NCBI GenBank assembly: GCA_014529385.2 | Contig: CM043955.1 | Coordinates: forward strand, 135,604,108-135,668,107 | Length of the DNA: 64,000 bases | Direction: 5' to 3' | Source: Adiantum capillus-veneris | Lineage: Eukaryota > Streptophyta > Polypodiopsida > Polypodiales > Pteridaceae | Shown here: positions 11,501-21,732 of the stretch, one piece after another | How the letters are laid out: the number at the start of each line of letters is the position of its first letter | Numbering within the stretch: position 1 is the first letter of the stretch | Made by a program: the position numbers and the translations under genes | The notes under the pieces: model-generated | What the model saw: the letters and a program-made list of their open reading frames with translations, nothing else | Databases searched by the model: none | What the model was told of the DNA's origin: nothing

Positions 11501-11776
11501 TTGATAAACTCACCCATGAGTCCAAAACTCTTGATTAATTATTTAATCAACGTGCAATTTTTTTGTCCTTAATGACAGTCTAGCATTTCATAAATCTTGC
11601 ATTTGCTCATTTCCACATGTACTTACATTCCTCTCATAATTTATTGCCATTTAATTCCGCTTGCATAAAACATTGACTTTGCCTTGCAGATTCAAATCCA
11701 GATGCTCTACAACATGGACAAAATGAGCTTTCTCTCACTAGCTTTTGAGGCAGAATCTACATCAGGAAGGGGGGCA
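11501..11776 (+). other. 3' untranslated region and polypurine tract
   Basis: No frame is supported. The purine run AGGAAGGGGGGCA (about 11764-11776) sits directly before the LTR start TGGTACC and is the expected plus-strand primer. Confidence 0.7.
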
Positions 11777-12081
11777 TGGTACCACCAAGCGACCACCTTT
11801 TATGTAGCCATGGGCCGGGCTTGTCGGACCCGCCAGTAGTGTATTATGTTATTGGCCGGGCTTGTTGATCATGTAGGAATGGTTAAGAGTGATCATCGAT
11901 GAGAGGCGCACTCTAAAACTGGAACCTATAATGTTTAGGTAAGATTGGCTAAGTGTGGGCGTCCAAATGTGAACGGGCAAGCCCATACAAAAGTCAATCT
12001 AAACTTAAAATACCTCATTCTCTCATTTGTGCAATGCAAGAAGAGTGCTCTTGCTCCATCTCCTTCTCTGTCTCCTTTGTG

Positions 12082-12178
<97 letters not shown>

Positions 12179-12411
12179 GTGAGCATTGTGGCGGCATGAT
12201 GGCGGCGAGGCGGTTGAGCACGGTGCAATGACGGCTCCCTCTTCTTTGTGGCGAGGAATCCTCCACGACAGCAAGCGTAGAGTGGTGAATGACATACCAT
12301 TCTCATCTTTGAGCTTACTAGTTTAAGCTAGTTGCGTGCTAGGAGACATCTGTTGCTCACACACAGTATTAGGCAAGTCCCTTGCTTCGATACGTGCGGC
12401 AAAAGCCCACA
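11777..12411 (+). repeat. 3' LTR of the gag-pro element, with expanded GT/GA microsatellite
   Basis: It starts TGGTACCACC and ends CCCACA, followed by the TSD AGAAT. It is about 90 bp longer than its partner, because a (GT)n run at 12087-12157 and a (GA)n run at 12157-12179, with about 45 bp of flanking CT-rich sequence, replace the partner's GA run. Outside this block the two LTRs are close, with scattered substitutions. Confidence 0.88.
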
Positions 12412-12995
12412 AGAATGCTTTGCCACCATAAAGCCTCTCATGGTATCAACAAAGATAGATCACTCAAAAGGTTGTTTGATAAAGAATATCAAGATGCTCA
12501 AAAGATCTTGATAAAGCTTGATGCAACTATAGACAAAGATGACTATCAAAGTCATTTGCATACATACAATGCATTGATTCAAAAGAAGATAAGAAGATAG
12601 GAAGTAAAGCATCAATTTTTCCAAGTCCAAGAAAAGGCACGCGTTGTGGAAGATTCTGGAGAAACTTGAGGGGAGAACGGCTGAGAGTTTTGGTAAACTT
12701 GAGTCTTCTGGATATGTACACATGTTGTAGGCAACTATATGAGCAATCAAATGCTAGAAAAATGTCATTTTATGGTTTACTCCCATGTATGTCCTCTTTC
12801 TTTACTATCGACGATGTGTGCGGTGGGTTTAAATAGTTGGATATTCGCAAAGCAAGAGATCTTCAAGGTATCAAGCGGGAAATGACTAACTGGACGATAG
12901 ATTTTACACACATGAGTGCATGTGTGATATGTTAAACCTTACACTTCAACGTGGTATGCTATTAACTTTGAGTGCCGTCCTTATTATTATTATTT
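12412..12995 (+). pseudogene. LINE-like gene, second half: linker and start of RT
   Basis: This continues the gene broken at 5251. The frame 12382-12600 contains the pre-RT linker text (LFDKEYQDAQKIL). Other frames then give KKRHALWKILEKL near 12632-12670, and a block near 12800-12990 that matches the N-terminal RT region of LINEs (FTIDDVC, then a decayed K-A-x-G-x-x-G-I segment and TLQRGM). Frameshifts and stops are frequent, and the RT palm is missing. Its position directly after the TSD supports an original single gene. Confidence 0.55.
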
Positions 12996-12999
12996 GTAT

Positions 13000-13226
13000 T
13001 CAGTTATGGGTTGGGCTTATCCATCCCGTAGGTCTATAGTCTAGGGTTGGTGATCGCCAATGAGAGGTACACTAGACTGCACACCAAACTCGCTTAGTGC
13101 CAATTGACTAAATGAGGGTGCCCGTATGTGAAAGGGACGTATCCAACACATAGATAAGGTTGTACAACTAGTCTTTGATTTATTATGAATGTATGAATCT
13201 TGCTCTTGCCTTATCTTCTTCTTCTG

Positions 13227-13294
<68 letters not shown>

Positions 13295-13820
13295 GACGTA
13301 GGCAATTGAGCAGCGAGAGTCCGGTGGCATCAAGGAGGACAATTAGTAGTGCGGCGGCTTCTTCCTCTTGGCGCGCACATGGATTCCCTCAGTGGCAGCA
13401 ACACAGGAGGTGAGTGACACGCCAATGTGAAGTCATAGAGATTGCTTGTATGCGCATGTTGTGTGCTTGTAGCCCTATGGCTCGCACACAGTGTTTAGCA
13501 AGTTCCCAATAGTTGACATTATTGGTGTCGATGTCAGGGAACCGCTCTACGCCAAGCTCCAACCACAGCCTACATGTTGTGTTGAGGTCATATTTTTTAC
13601 ATGTTAGAAAGGTTGGGAAGTGGGTGTGTGATGTGTGTGTCTTCATATCTGGATACGATGATATTAGAAAGTCTTCTATTTTTTGGTCAATTATTGCTCT
13701 GCTTCATTTTTGTTCAATGTTTATTTGTATTTCAACGATCGGCTATTTTTTGGTTTTTGGTAAATCTGTGTTAAGGCATGGAAAATTTAGTTTTTCTATA
13801 AATGTATGTTCTTATTGAGG
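13000..13820 (+). mobile_element. diverged LTR plus primer site and leader, relative of the gag-pro element
   Basis: The order of landmarks repeats that of 5252-5840: GTTGGGCTTATCC, TAGGGTTGGTGATCGCCAATGAG, a (GT)n-(GA)n block at 13230-13294, GAGTGACACGCCAATGTG, GGCTCGCACACAGTGTTTAGCAAG, then a decayed primer site near 13528-13560 (TTGGTGTCGATGTCAGGGAA). It looks like the 5' LTR and leader of a related, older element whose body is gone. The left edge near 13000 is approximate. Confidence 0.6.
13230..13294 (+). repeat. (GT)n-(GA)n microsatellite in the diverged LTR
   Basis: About 20 GT units are followed by about 12 GA units. It is at the same place in the LTR as the runs at 5516 and 12087, so the family carries an unstable simple repeat there. 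Short frames translated from it are not genes. Confidence 0.9.
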
Positions 13821-13955
13821 TCAACTTTTAAAAAAAGCCAAAAAACAAAACAAATAAGAAACAAAAACGCCTTGCAATTGACTGGGATTTTTGAATTGAC
13901 AAAAAAAAACCGACTCCAACTAGGCCCTAGGCGAGAAAAAGAAAGAGCCCCATTG
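13821..13955. other. short AT-rich spacer
   Basis: A-rich runs lie between the diverged leader and the LTR at 13956. No coding or structural signal is seen. Confidence 0.5.
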
Positions 13956-14181
13956 TGTTAGAATTAGGGTTGCAGAGAAACACACACAACTTGGAGAAGA
14001 TGAAGGAAGCTCAAGGCACACAACAAAGAGTGTGTTACTTAGTGTGCAATGGAAAGATAGATAGCCCTAGAATGATGGGCGTATATACAATGCACGGGGG
14101 AAAAAACCTCCTAAAGAGGGAAAAAATGCCCCGGTGGTCCTAGTGTGTTCACACACATCACTACCCATGTATATGGTAACA
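13956..14181 (-). repeat. 3' LTR of copia D1
   Basis: It runs TGTTAGAATTAGGG...GGTAACA on the plus strand and aligns with 44265-44495 and 49030-49258. Shared blocks include GGCGTATATACAATGCACGG and GGTCCTA. The minus-strand polypurine tract (CCAGGGGGGATT) lies at 14182-14193. Confidence 0.85.
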
Positions 14182-14256
14182 AATCCCCCCTGGAGTGATG
14201 TGGTGAGCGAGAGCTGGCACATGAGTAAAGGGAAGTGCCATGCCCTGAGGACATGA

Positions 14257-14847
14257 TCAGTCCACAAAGGGGAGTAAGCCCAAAGCTTTGTAGAAAGCTT
14301 CGAGCTTCTCACCAGACAATGCCTTTGTGAAAAGATCTGCAAGGTTGTCCTCTGTTGGTACATCAGCCAAGATGATCTCTCCTGCTGAGAGCCTCTCCCT
14401 GACATAGTGGTAATGCACCTCAATGTGCTTTGTGCGAGCATGAAAAATTGGGTTCCTCGCAACTGCCAATGCGCTTTGACTGTCAGTGTAGTTAGTGTTG
14501 GCAGTGTCCTGTCCAACACCCAAATCAGCCACCATAAGGCGTCTGAGCCATACACACTCAACCGTAGCTGTGAAGACTGCCCTGTACTCAGCCTCACAAC
14601 TCGAAGTGGCCACAGTAGGTTGCTTCTTGCTCAACCATGATATACATGAACTGCCAAGCATGAAACAAAAACCACTTGTGGACACTCGCGTGTCAAAACA
14701 ACCAGCCCAATCTGAGTCCGAAAAAGAATGTAAGTCTGGCGGCAATGATCCCCCCTTGGGATAAAACAAGCCAAGATGTAAAGTGCCACTAAGGTAGCAA
14801 AAAATCCTCTTGACAGCCTGCCAATGCTTAGACCCTGGGCTATGCAT
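14257..14847 (-). pseudogene. pol: copia D1 RNase H
   Basis: The 196-residue minus-strand frame has the RNase H acidic residues in FSDSDWAGC, SSCEAEYRAV and YTDSQSALAV. It ends with the typical C-terminal ADLFTKAL block. It follows RT after a stop near 14876. RNase H degrades the RNA template. The domain itself appears intact. Confidence 0.88.
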
Positions 14848-14874
14848 GAATCTGCTGACCTATGAGACTGCAAA

Positions 14875-15693
14875 CTAAATATCTGGCCTCGTGTTGCATA
14901 CATAAATGAGGCAGCCAATAGCAGTTTGGTAAAGAGTGACATCAGCCGGATTGTCAGCATCATGTAGACTCAACTTCAAACTTGTTTCCATGGGAGTGGC
15001 AATAGGTTTGCAATCTTCAAGTCCAAACTTACATAGCAATGTCTCTATGTAACTTTTCTGACACAAGGCAATACCACCATCACACTGCTTAAACTGTATG
15101 CCCAAATAATGATGCAACAACCCCAAATCTTTCATCTTGAAAGTAGCATTCAAGTCGGCCTTAAATTTAGCAATATGTCTCTCATTTGGTCCAGTGATCA
15201 GCAAGTCATCTACATAAAGAACCACAATGAGAAATACATCACCCTCACGCTTTACATACAATGTGCTTTCTTTTGGACTGTTACGAAAGCCTTGTTTGAC
15301 CAAATGAGTGTCAGCTTTCTCATACCAAGCACGAGGAGATTGCTTCAACCCATACAAAGCCTTGTTACATTTGCACACTTTGTCCTCTTGTCCTTTCTTG
15401 ACAAAACCGCGAGGCTGCGTTACATAAACTTCCTCAAATATGTCACCATTCAAGAAAGTAGTAACAATGTCCGATTGATGTACATCCCAACCAAAATGAG
15501 TTGCAAATGCACATAGAAAATGCACAGTAGTCATACGACAAGTGGGAACAAAAATCTCTTCATAATCTATGCCTTTTTGATGTGCGTAACCCTTTGCAAC
15601 AAGTCGAGCCTTATGGCGATCGATCTCACCATCCGGCTTATGTTTCAACTTGTAAACCCACTTTGTACCAATGGTCTTTTTTCCAGGAGGCAA
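14875..15693 (-). pseudogene. pol: copia D1 reverse transcriptase
   Basis: The minus-strand frame of 272 residues starts at the conserved KWVYKLK block. It contains KARLVAKGY, SDIVTTFLNGD, LYGLKQSPRAW and the active site YVDDLLI. The frame stops at a TAA near 14876, directly after RPDI, where RNase H should continue, so one nonsense change separates the domains. The upstream linker frames at 15720-16182 are acidic and join integrase to RT. Confidence 0.9.
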
Positions 15694-15719
15694 ATCACAT
15701 AAAGTCCATGTGTCATTTT

Positions 15720-16182
15720 CTATAAGTGCATCGTATTCTGATTACATGGCAGCCATCCAATTTTTTGAATTTTGTGCTTCATCAAAAGACAGAGGCTCCT
15801 CAACATCATGTAAGCTAGACACAGCCAAAGCATAACAATCTCATGCATAATATGCATGGCGAGAGCCTGAACGAGTACGACTAGACAAAGGTGCATCCAA
15901 TTTACTGTCACGCAAAGTGTGCACCAGCCATTTTGGCATACCTCTAGCCTGCTCATTTTCAGCCCTTTCCTCGTCAAGTACATCAGGTACATCTGCATCA
16001 GTAATAAGCTGATCTGTAACATTTTCAGAAACCCCCATAGGCTGTACATTTGCCTCATTGGGACTTACATTTGTATTTCCACCACTGAAAAGAGGCAACA
16101 AAGTGTCATAAATGTCCTGTGAGCTTATATTACTGTCTCTAGTACATGACAGCAAGGGCTGAATAGAATCTTCCACAAACAC
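15720..16182 (-). pseudogene. pol: copia D1 integrase-RT linker
   Basis: The minus-strand frame 15841-16182 starts with FVEDSIQPLLSC. It carries the acidic, low-complexity linker that follows the integrase C-terminal domain in family D, and its counterpart lies at 45988-46400 in D2. It is cut at its upstream end by the nested gypsy LTR at 16193. Confidence 0.7.
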
Positions 16183-16192
16183 TACATCCCAT

Positions 16193-17327
16193 TGTCAGGA
16201 GTTTTTTTGAGCAAGGGATTGCGCATATGTACACACACATTCATGGTGCATCGAATAAAGGATTACCCAATTTCCATAGCCAGGTGGTTACGTGGGGCCC
16301 ACGTGTGTACAGGTAGGACAGGGTGTACACAGTGCATCGATTTTCACTATTATCAGTGCCAGTGTGTTTTTTCTACAATAAGGAGGAGTTGGTAGCGCAT
16401 AAAACTTCTCGAGGAAGCTATCCGCGGGCCGATGACATGAGGTAAGCAGGTGAGTCAGATGGCATCGAGCGGCGTCAAGAGGTCGAACGGGGTCAATACT
16501 TGCACGAGGAGAAGTATGGACACGACGTGGGTGTTTTCTTGTGATACTTATGCAGAAAGGTCATCATGAGGACCACTTTTTGGGGCCACTTCACGTGGTT
16601 GCGGGATGCATTATTTGGAAAAACTGAGTGCCAGGTGTGCGGATGATGCAAAAAAGGTGACAACTATGCACTGCGAGGTCAATTTTTGGCCTGTTCGGGG
16701 TCCGTTTGAGGTCATCTAAAAGGCCACGGGTGCCCAACTAATAAAGCTAAGTGTGGGAACTGAAAAAAGAGAGAGAAGACCAGAAAAAAACGTGGAGAAG
16801 AGAGGAGGAACAGCCTCAAGTGTGTTTTTGGAGCATTTTTTGGCCCTAAACTGCTCATCCGAGGTCGGATTTGAGCACTATGACATTGTAGGGTGGGGTT
16901 TTTGGGCGTTCCGGACGCAATGGCGCTGTCCATTTTGCCAAATTCATCACAGATTTTCTACTGTTTTTCTGTGTAATCTTCTTCGGTGAGTGAAGCCTCA
17001 GCTTAACTTTGTGGTTGTATCTGGTGTATTTCCTCAATATTGTGTAAACTATTTGCCCCATTGGTGTTGGGCTGAGCTTCATTGAGTCTAAACAATAGCA
17101 ATTTTCCTCCTTTGAGCTGAATTGAGAGTGTGTGTGTGAGTGTGTATGTGTGAGTGTTGAGTGGGCAAGTGGGAAATCTCTCTCTTCTCACTCCGTCTGT
17201 GTGTTTCTTGTCTCGGCCAGGCTGGTTGTGTAAGCCGAGTGGTGCCCCATAATGTGTGTGTGTATCATCCCAAGAGTGTGTGTCGGGTCATTATAGAGGC
17301 GTTGTGTGTGTTTCCATCCCGCTCACA
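16193..17327 (+). repeat. 5' LTR of the Tat-type element
   Basis: It starts TGTCAGGAGTTTTTTTGAGC and ends GCTCACA. It matches 23180-24325 nearly base for base, with a few substitutions and small indels, including an extra TTTTTGCTG-like segment in the other copy near 23815. High similarity suggests a fairly recent insertion. Confidence 0.93.
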
Positions 17328-18360
17328 TTCTTTTGGAGCCCCCACGGAGGATCTTCTTCGAGTACTTTCTGCTTCGAGCTTCGGGATTACAGGTTGCAGG
17401 TTGCAGATTACACGTTACAGGGCCAAGTACAGGTACAGGTACAGGTAGAAGGAGTACAGTGATATACTAGCAGTGATGTCACTTGCAGTTGTTGTGGGTA
17501 TGCATTACTTGGCGCCTATTTGAGCGCATTGTCTGCTGGATTGTACGTTACTTGTGGAAACTGCCATTGTACGCATTTGTGGAGCCATACTTGGTTGTAT
17601 TTGGCAGTCCCAACCATTTTTGAGACTTGGTCTGGAAGATAGTCATTTCTGAGACTTGACTATACGCGATTTGCATTAGCCTTCGTGTGATGGTCGATAG
17701 CGTGAGGTTTTTATCGAGCTAGGGGATTCTCAAATGTGGAGATCCTTTCGGTGATACAGGTAGCTGGAGCACCCTTTTCGTGACCTCGCCATAGGCTATA
17801 TACTAGTGAGTCCTATTTGATGCTCGGGTTCTATTGTTGACAGTTTATGCATATATATACAGTATATATTTTGGGTTCCTATTGCTCTACTTCTGGGGAA
17901 ACTTTGTCAAAATTTTTCCAAGTTATGATGGCTGGTTTCTTGGTCTTTTGAGCCATTTATGCTGTTATGCTGCTGAAATTTTGGCAAAATCAGAGGTTAA
18001 GTCAGGTGTGCCTTCTTGGGAGCTTCATGGTTGGCTTTAATGGATGATCAAAATGGCCCTCAATTCACTCCTTTTCATTTAACTCAGAGAATCCAGATAA
18101 ATGTTCATGTGTCCAGGAAGGATTTTTTCCAGCAGCGCATAGTCTTTATGTTCGGGCCGAGAAGATTAAGAGAGATCCTGGAATGTCCTTTGCCTGTTGT
18201 AATTCCGATGATTAACTATGAAAACTCATTTGATGTGCATGTGTTTGTCCTTATCTAAAGTTGAGCTCCATTGAAGTTTGTGGGAATTGAGTTAGTCAAA
18301 AGTTTGGGTTCTTGCAGGTGTGTTCAAAGGGGTTCTCAAAGCATCATAATTTGGGTAGCC
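17328..18360 (+). other. leader with putative primer site, upstream of gag
   Basis: TTTTGGAGCCCCCACGGAGG, 4-23 bases after the LTR, is in primer-site position, but I cannot assign a tRNA. A short tandem GTACAGGTACAGGTACAG and GTTGCAGGTTGCAG lie near 17390-17445. No convincing frame is present up to the gag start. Confidence 0.55.
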
Positions 18361-19794
18361 ATGGCTTTCTCTTATCCGGAGTTTCATGGAAGAAGTGATG
18401 AAGATGTGGAAGACTTTTTGGAAAAGATGGAGATTGCCTGCATTAGCAACCAGATTCATGACCCTGCGCAAATGTTACGTCTTCTCCAAATTTGTTTGAA
18501 GAGTGATGCACGAGTTTGGTCTAACGCATTTGAAGAGGAGTTGCATGTGGCTGATCCACCTGTAAGATTGAGTTGGGACAATCTACGGCATGGGCTGGAA
18601 GTGGAGTTTGTGAAGATAGAAGATCCTGACAAAGTGTGGCAAGAAGTACAGGCTTTAGTGCAAAAGGAAGGTGAGCCAGTAGATGCGTACATACGTAAGT
18701 TCTCATTAGCATGGGAGCGGATGTGCAAGGCCTTAACACCACAAGTACCCCCACCTGACATGATGAAGAAGGACAGGTTCTTGGCTGGTCTTTGGGAGAA
18801 TATACGTTGGAGAGTGGAGCTAAAGAAGCCTAGGACATATGAAAATGCACTAGAGGTAGCAAGGAACAAAGAGTGGAAGTTGAGGAAAATGAGCCAGTTA
18901 GGGGTGGAGTCTTTGCCCATGAGGTCTGAATTTCAGTCTCTAGAGTCTTTACAAGGTCGCATGTCAGGGGTTCATCATGAACCAGTGGTTCCTGTTACTA
19001 CTCAGGTTATGCCAGCAGTGGTCACTACATCGGTGCAAGATGATGGGCTAAGGCAAGACATGAGGCAAGTGGTAGATTTGATGAAGAATCTCAGCCTAAA
19101 CATGCTAGGTCAAGTGGGAAATAATCGAGGTCGAGGGAGGTTTGCAAATCAGCCAGGAGGTGAAGAAAGGCCTAGGAATGGTGTTGGACAAAGCAATGGT
19201 AGGTTTTGGAGGCAGACGCCCACATGTTATAATTGTGGAGAGTTGGGTCACATCAGCCCGCAATGTGATAAGCCACCAAGGATGGGGGGAGACATGTATC
19301 CATTGCCAAGACAGGTGCTAACTAGGTCAAATGATTATGGCATCGAAATTAAGGGAGATGAAGGAACCAGTGGACTGACCCAGGAGGAAAAGGGAAAGAC
19401 AAAAGTGCTAAGTGTAGTCACCTTGGAGAAGGCATCAAAGCTAGAGGATACATTAGTGATGCCTATTGGGAAGAGGAACACAGAGGATAAGGAAGGAAGA
19501 AGTGCCCCAGGTCCTAGTAAGAAGAAAGAAAAGAGCCATGAAGGCGAGGATGTCAAGGCCAAGAGGAAAAGGAGAGCTCGTCGAAAGTTTCATGTTTCAG
19601 ATTTTCCACTAGGGGATGGGCAATTAAGCTATGACTTGAAGGAGGATCTGACGAGTAGGAAGGCAGATGTTACTTTTGGGCAGCTTATAGAGATGGTGCC
19701 TAAGCTAAAGCGACAGTGGAAGAGGATGGTTAACCCAATGGAGAAAGAGCCAGAGAGAGGTTCAGGAGTTTGGTTTAGTTGCATTTGCGAATGA
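18361..19794 (+). CDS. gag: Gag of the Tat-type element
   Basis: I take the ATG at 18361, which has a strong context (GCCATGGCT) and starts the conserved Gag core MAFSYPEFHGRSDEDVEDFL. The frame is open further upstream to 18271. The retrotransposon Gag domain spans residues about 5-180. A CCHC knuckle (CYNCGELGHISPQC) lies near residue 290, followed by a lysine/arginine-rich tail. The frame stops at 19794 after a text change near 19755, where the protease should begin. Gag forms the particle and binds RNA. Confidence 0.88.
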   Translation: MAFSYPEFHGRSDEDVEDFLEKMEIACISNQIHDPAQMLRLLQICLKSDARVWSNAFEEELHVADPPVRLSWDNLRHGLEVEFVKIEDPDKVWQEVQALVQKEGEPVDAYIRKFSLAWERMCKALTPQVPPPDMMKKDRFLAGLWENIRWRVELKKPRTYENALEVARNKEWKLRKMSQLGVESLPMRSEFQSLESLQGRMSGVHHEPVVPVTTQVMPAVVTTSVQDDGLRQDMRQVVDLMKNLSLNMLGQVGNNRGRGRFANQPGGEERPRNGVGQSNGRFWRQTPTCYNCGELGHISPQCDKPPRMGGDMYPLPRQVLTRSNDYGIEIKGDEGTSGLTQEEKGKTKVLSVVTLEKASKLEDTLVMPIGKRNTEDKEGRSAPGPSKKKEKSHEGEDVKAKRKRRARRKFHVSDFPLGDGQLSYDLKEDLTSRKADVTFGQLIEMVPKLKRQWKRMVNPMEKEPERGSGVWFSCICE

Positions 19795-20590
19795 GGTTGA
19801 AGATGAAAGTGAAGGGCCTTATGAAGTGATTGAAGGGCTGATGCAAACCAAGGTTGAGTTGTCAAAGAAGCAGGAATTGATGACACAAATGATCAGTGGA
19901 GACCTCTCAGCTATGGAGAAGGATATATATTTGCACATGCTGGCTAGTTTTCTTGATTTGTTCATTACTTCATATGAAGAGATCAGAGGGTTCAAGGGCG
20001 AAGAGATGCATATAGAGCTGAAAGAAGGTGCTAAGACAGTGTGACAAAGGCTAAGAAGGATGGGTCAAGAGCAAATGGAAGCCTTGCGAGAAGAGGTGGA
20101 CAAGTTATTGAAGGCAGGGTTCATAGTCCTTGTGGAGACCACAGAATGGGTGAGTCCAATTGTAGTCAGTCCAAAGAAGGATGGGAAGTGGAGAATTTGT
20201 GTAGATTTTAAACCCTTAAACGCAGCCACTAAGAAGAACCCGTATCCTCTTCCATTCATCAATCAGATCTTGGATTCAGTGGCAGGTTATGAGAGATACA
20301 GTGTGTGTGATGGTTTTTCAGGCTATTTTCAATTGAAGATTGCTCTTAAAGACCGCACAAAGACCACTTTTATTACGCCATGGGGCTGCTATTGCTACAC
20401 AGTATTGCCATTTGGGTTGTCAAATGATCATCTTTCTATCAAGAGAGAGCAAATTGGGTATTGGAACCATTCATTGGTAGTTGTGTTAAAGCTTTCATGG
20501 ATGACTTCTGTGTCTACAGCAGTAGGGTTGAACATCATGAGAAGCTGTAGATGGTATTGGCTCGATATAATGAATGTGGAGGACAACTAA
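19795..20590 (+). pseudogene. pol: Tat-type RT, N-terminal half (protease missing)
   Basis: The frame 19826-20044 reads directly into 20060-20590 except for a TGA at 20042-20044. The RT fingers and palm are clear: GFIVLVETTEWVSPIV, KKDGKWRICVDFKPLN, YPLPFINQILD, FSGYFQLKI, VLPFGLSN. The first catalytic Asp of gypsy RTs (usually D in the [DL]-x-SGY strand) appears as DGFSGY. A frameshift near 20425-20440 throws the fingers-to-palm junction out of frame. Between the Gag zinc knuckle and RT there is no D-T/S-G site, so the protease seems deleted. Confidence 0.82.
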
Positions 20591-21669
20591 ATCCAAAGAA
20601 ATGTCATCTAGCACAGCCAAGGGTGAAGTTATTGGGCCATATGGTGTCAGAAAATGGCATTGAGACTGATCTAGACAAGGTTAAGTCTATTATTCTTCTT
20701 CCATCACCTACGAGTACGAAGCAATTGGCAACCTTTATACACAAAGTGAAGTACATGGCAAGGTTTATTCCATTGTCTTCTCAGATTCTTTATCCATTAC
20801 AACGAGTGGCAAAGCATGATCCATTGCAATGGGATGACAAGTGTGAAGAAGTGTTTCAAGAGGTGAAAGAGGTGTTAGGGACGTTGTCAGCCATGCAGGC
20901 TTCTGATTGGGAGCAAGTGTTTTATGTAAATCCATCAGTAGGGGAGGATGCCATTGGAGCCATGCTATTGCAAAAGGGGAAGGGCAGCCATTGTATGAGG
21001 CCAGTGTATTGTGCAAGCCGTGTGAAGTTGGTAGCAGAGAGAAAATTCTCGGAAGTAGAGCTAGTGATGGCCAGTGTAATATTTGCTTGTCGACGATTTC
21101 GTCATTACTTGCTACCACGACCTTTTGTTTTCTTAACGAGTTATGCCTTTTTGCCACAGTTAATTAATGGCACTAACATGTCAAATGTGGTCAAGAAATG
21201 GGTAATTGAGCTGCAAGAATTTGAGTTCTCTTTTCTAGTGGAAGATAGTACAAGGGCTACCCTAGCTGATTTGTTGACCTACAAGAAGAATCCCCTTATT
21301 TTTAAGGAAGATGTGGTGAGAAAGGTAGTTGAAGAAGTGCCACAGATCAGCAATGCACATGTGTTGTTCTTTGATGGTTCATACAGAAAGAGCCATGATG
21401 CGGCTTCAGGGGGTATAGCACTTTATGATCCAGAGGGGAAGCTAGTATGCAAGAGAGGGTTCAAATTGGATGCTCATAGTAACAATGAGGCTGAATATGC
21501 TACTCTGGAAGCCGGATTACACATTTGTTTGAAGCATGGGGTTCGAAGGTTGAGCATAAAAGGTGATGCCTTGTTAGTGGTGAAGCAAGTGCTGGGTGTG
21601 TGGAAGAGCAAGAACACCTCATTGAAGGAAATGTGCTTCAGAATTAAAGGCCTGTTAAAAAAGTTCTAA
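20480..21669 (+). pseudogene. pol: Tat-type RT palm, RNase H and second RNase H
   Basis: The active-site pair appears as FMDDF near 20497 in a frame different from the upstream half. The frame 20551-21669 (372 residues) gives the RT connection domain and the first, divergent RNase H (SAMQASDWEQVFYVN, EVELVMASVIFACRRFRHYL). The second RNase H (residues about 275-372) keeps FFDGSYRKS, NNEAEYATLEAGL and KGDALLVVKQV. The dual RNase H layout is typical of the Tat lineage. Confidence 0.87.
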
Positions 21670-21732
21670 GCATGGAGCATCAGACACATTGAACGTGCTC
21701 TAAATGGAGAGGCACATGAAGCAGCTCAAGGC

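Larger units (their letters stand above)
5252..12411 (+). mobile_element. complete gag-protease-only LTR retrotransposon (no RT or integrase)
   Basis: Two matching LTRs (5252-5795 and 11777-12411), a primer site just inside the left LTR, a purine tract just before the right LTR, and a perfect 5-bp target duplication AGAAT (5247-5251 and 12412-12416) define a complete 7.16-kb insertion. Inside are decayed gag frames with zinc knuckles and a retropepsin-like region. There is no recognisable RT, RNase H or integrase motif in any frame. It must therefore have moved with enzymes supplied in trans. The Gag and primer-site type point to Ty3/gypsy. It sits inside the LINE-like gene. Confidence 0.85.
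13956..16192 (-). mobile_element. copia family D, copy D1: 3' LTR, RNase H, RT (minus strand)
   Basis: On the minus strand this is the 3' part of a Ty1/copia element. Its integrase part continues at 24326-25530 beyond a nested gypsy element. Family D has two more copies here (44265-49258 and 57345-59437). The 5' LTR and gag of D1 are missing. The split point corresponds to an uninterrupted stretch in D2 near 46430. Confidence 0.88.

Noticed and set aside
11935-12306. Frames with Thr-His or Cys-Val repeats
   Set aside because: They come from the GT/GA microsatellite of the 3' LTR and have no coding support.
14407-14764. Plus-strand frames over the copia D1 RNase H
   Set aside because: They are antisense shadows of the minus-strand pol gene.
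18456-18920. Minus-strand frame of 154 residues
   Set aside because: It is antisense to the Tat-type gag and shows no family motif.
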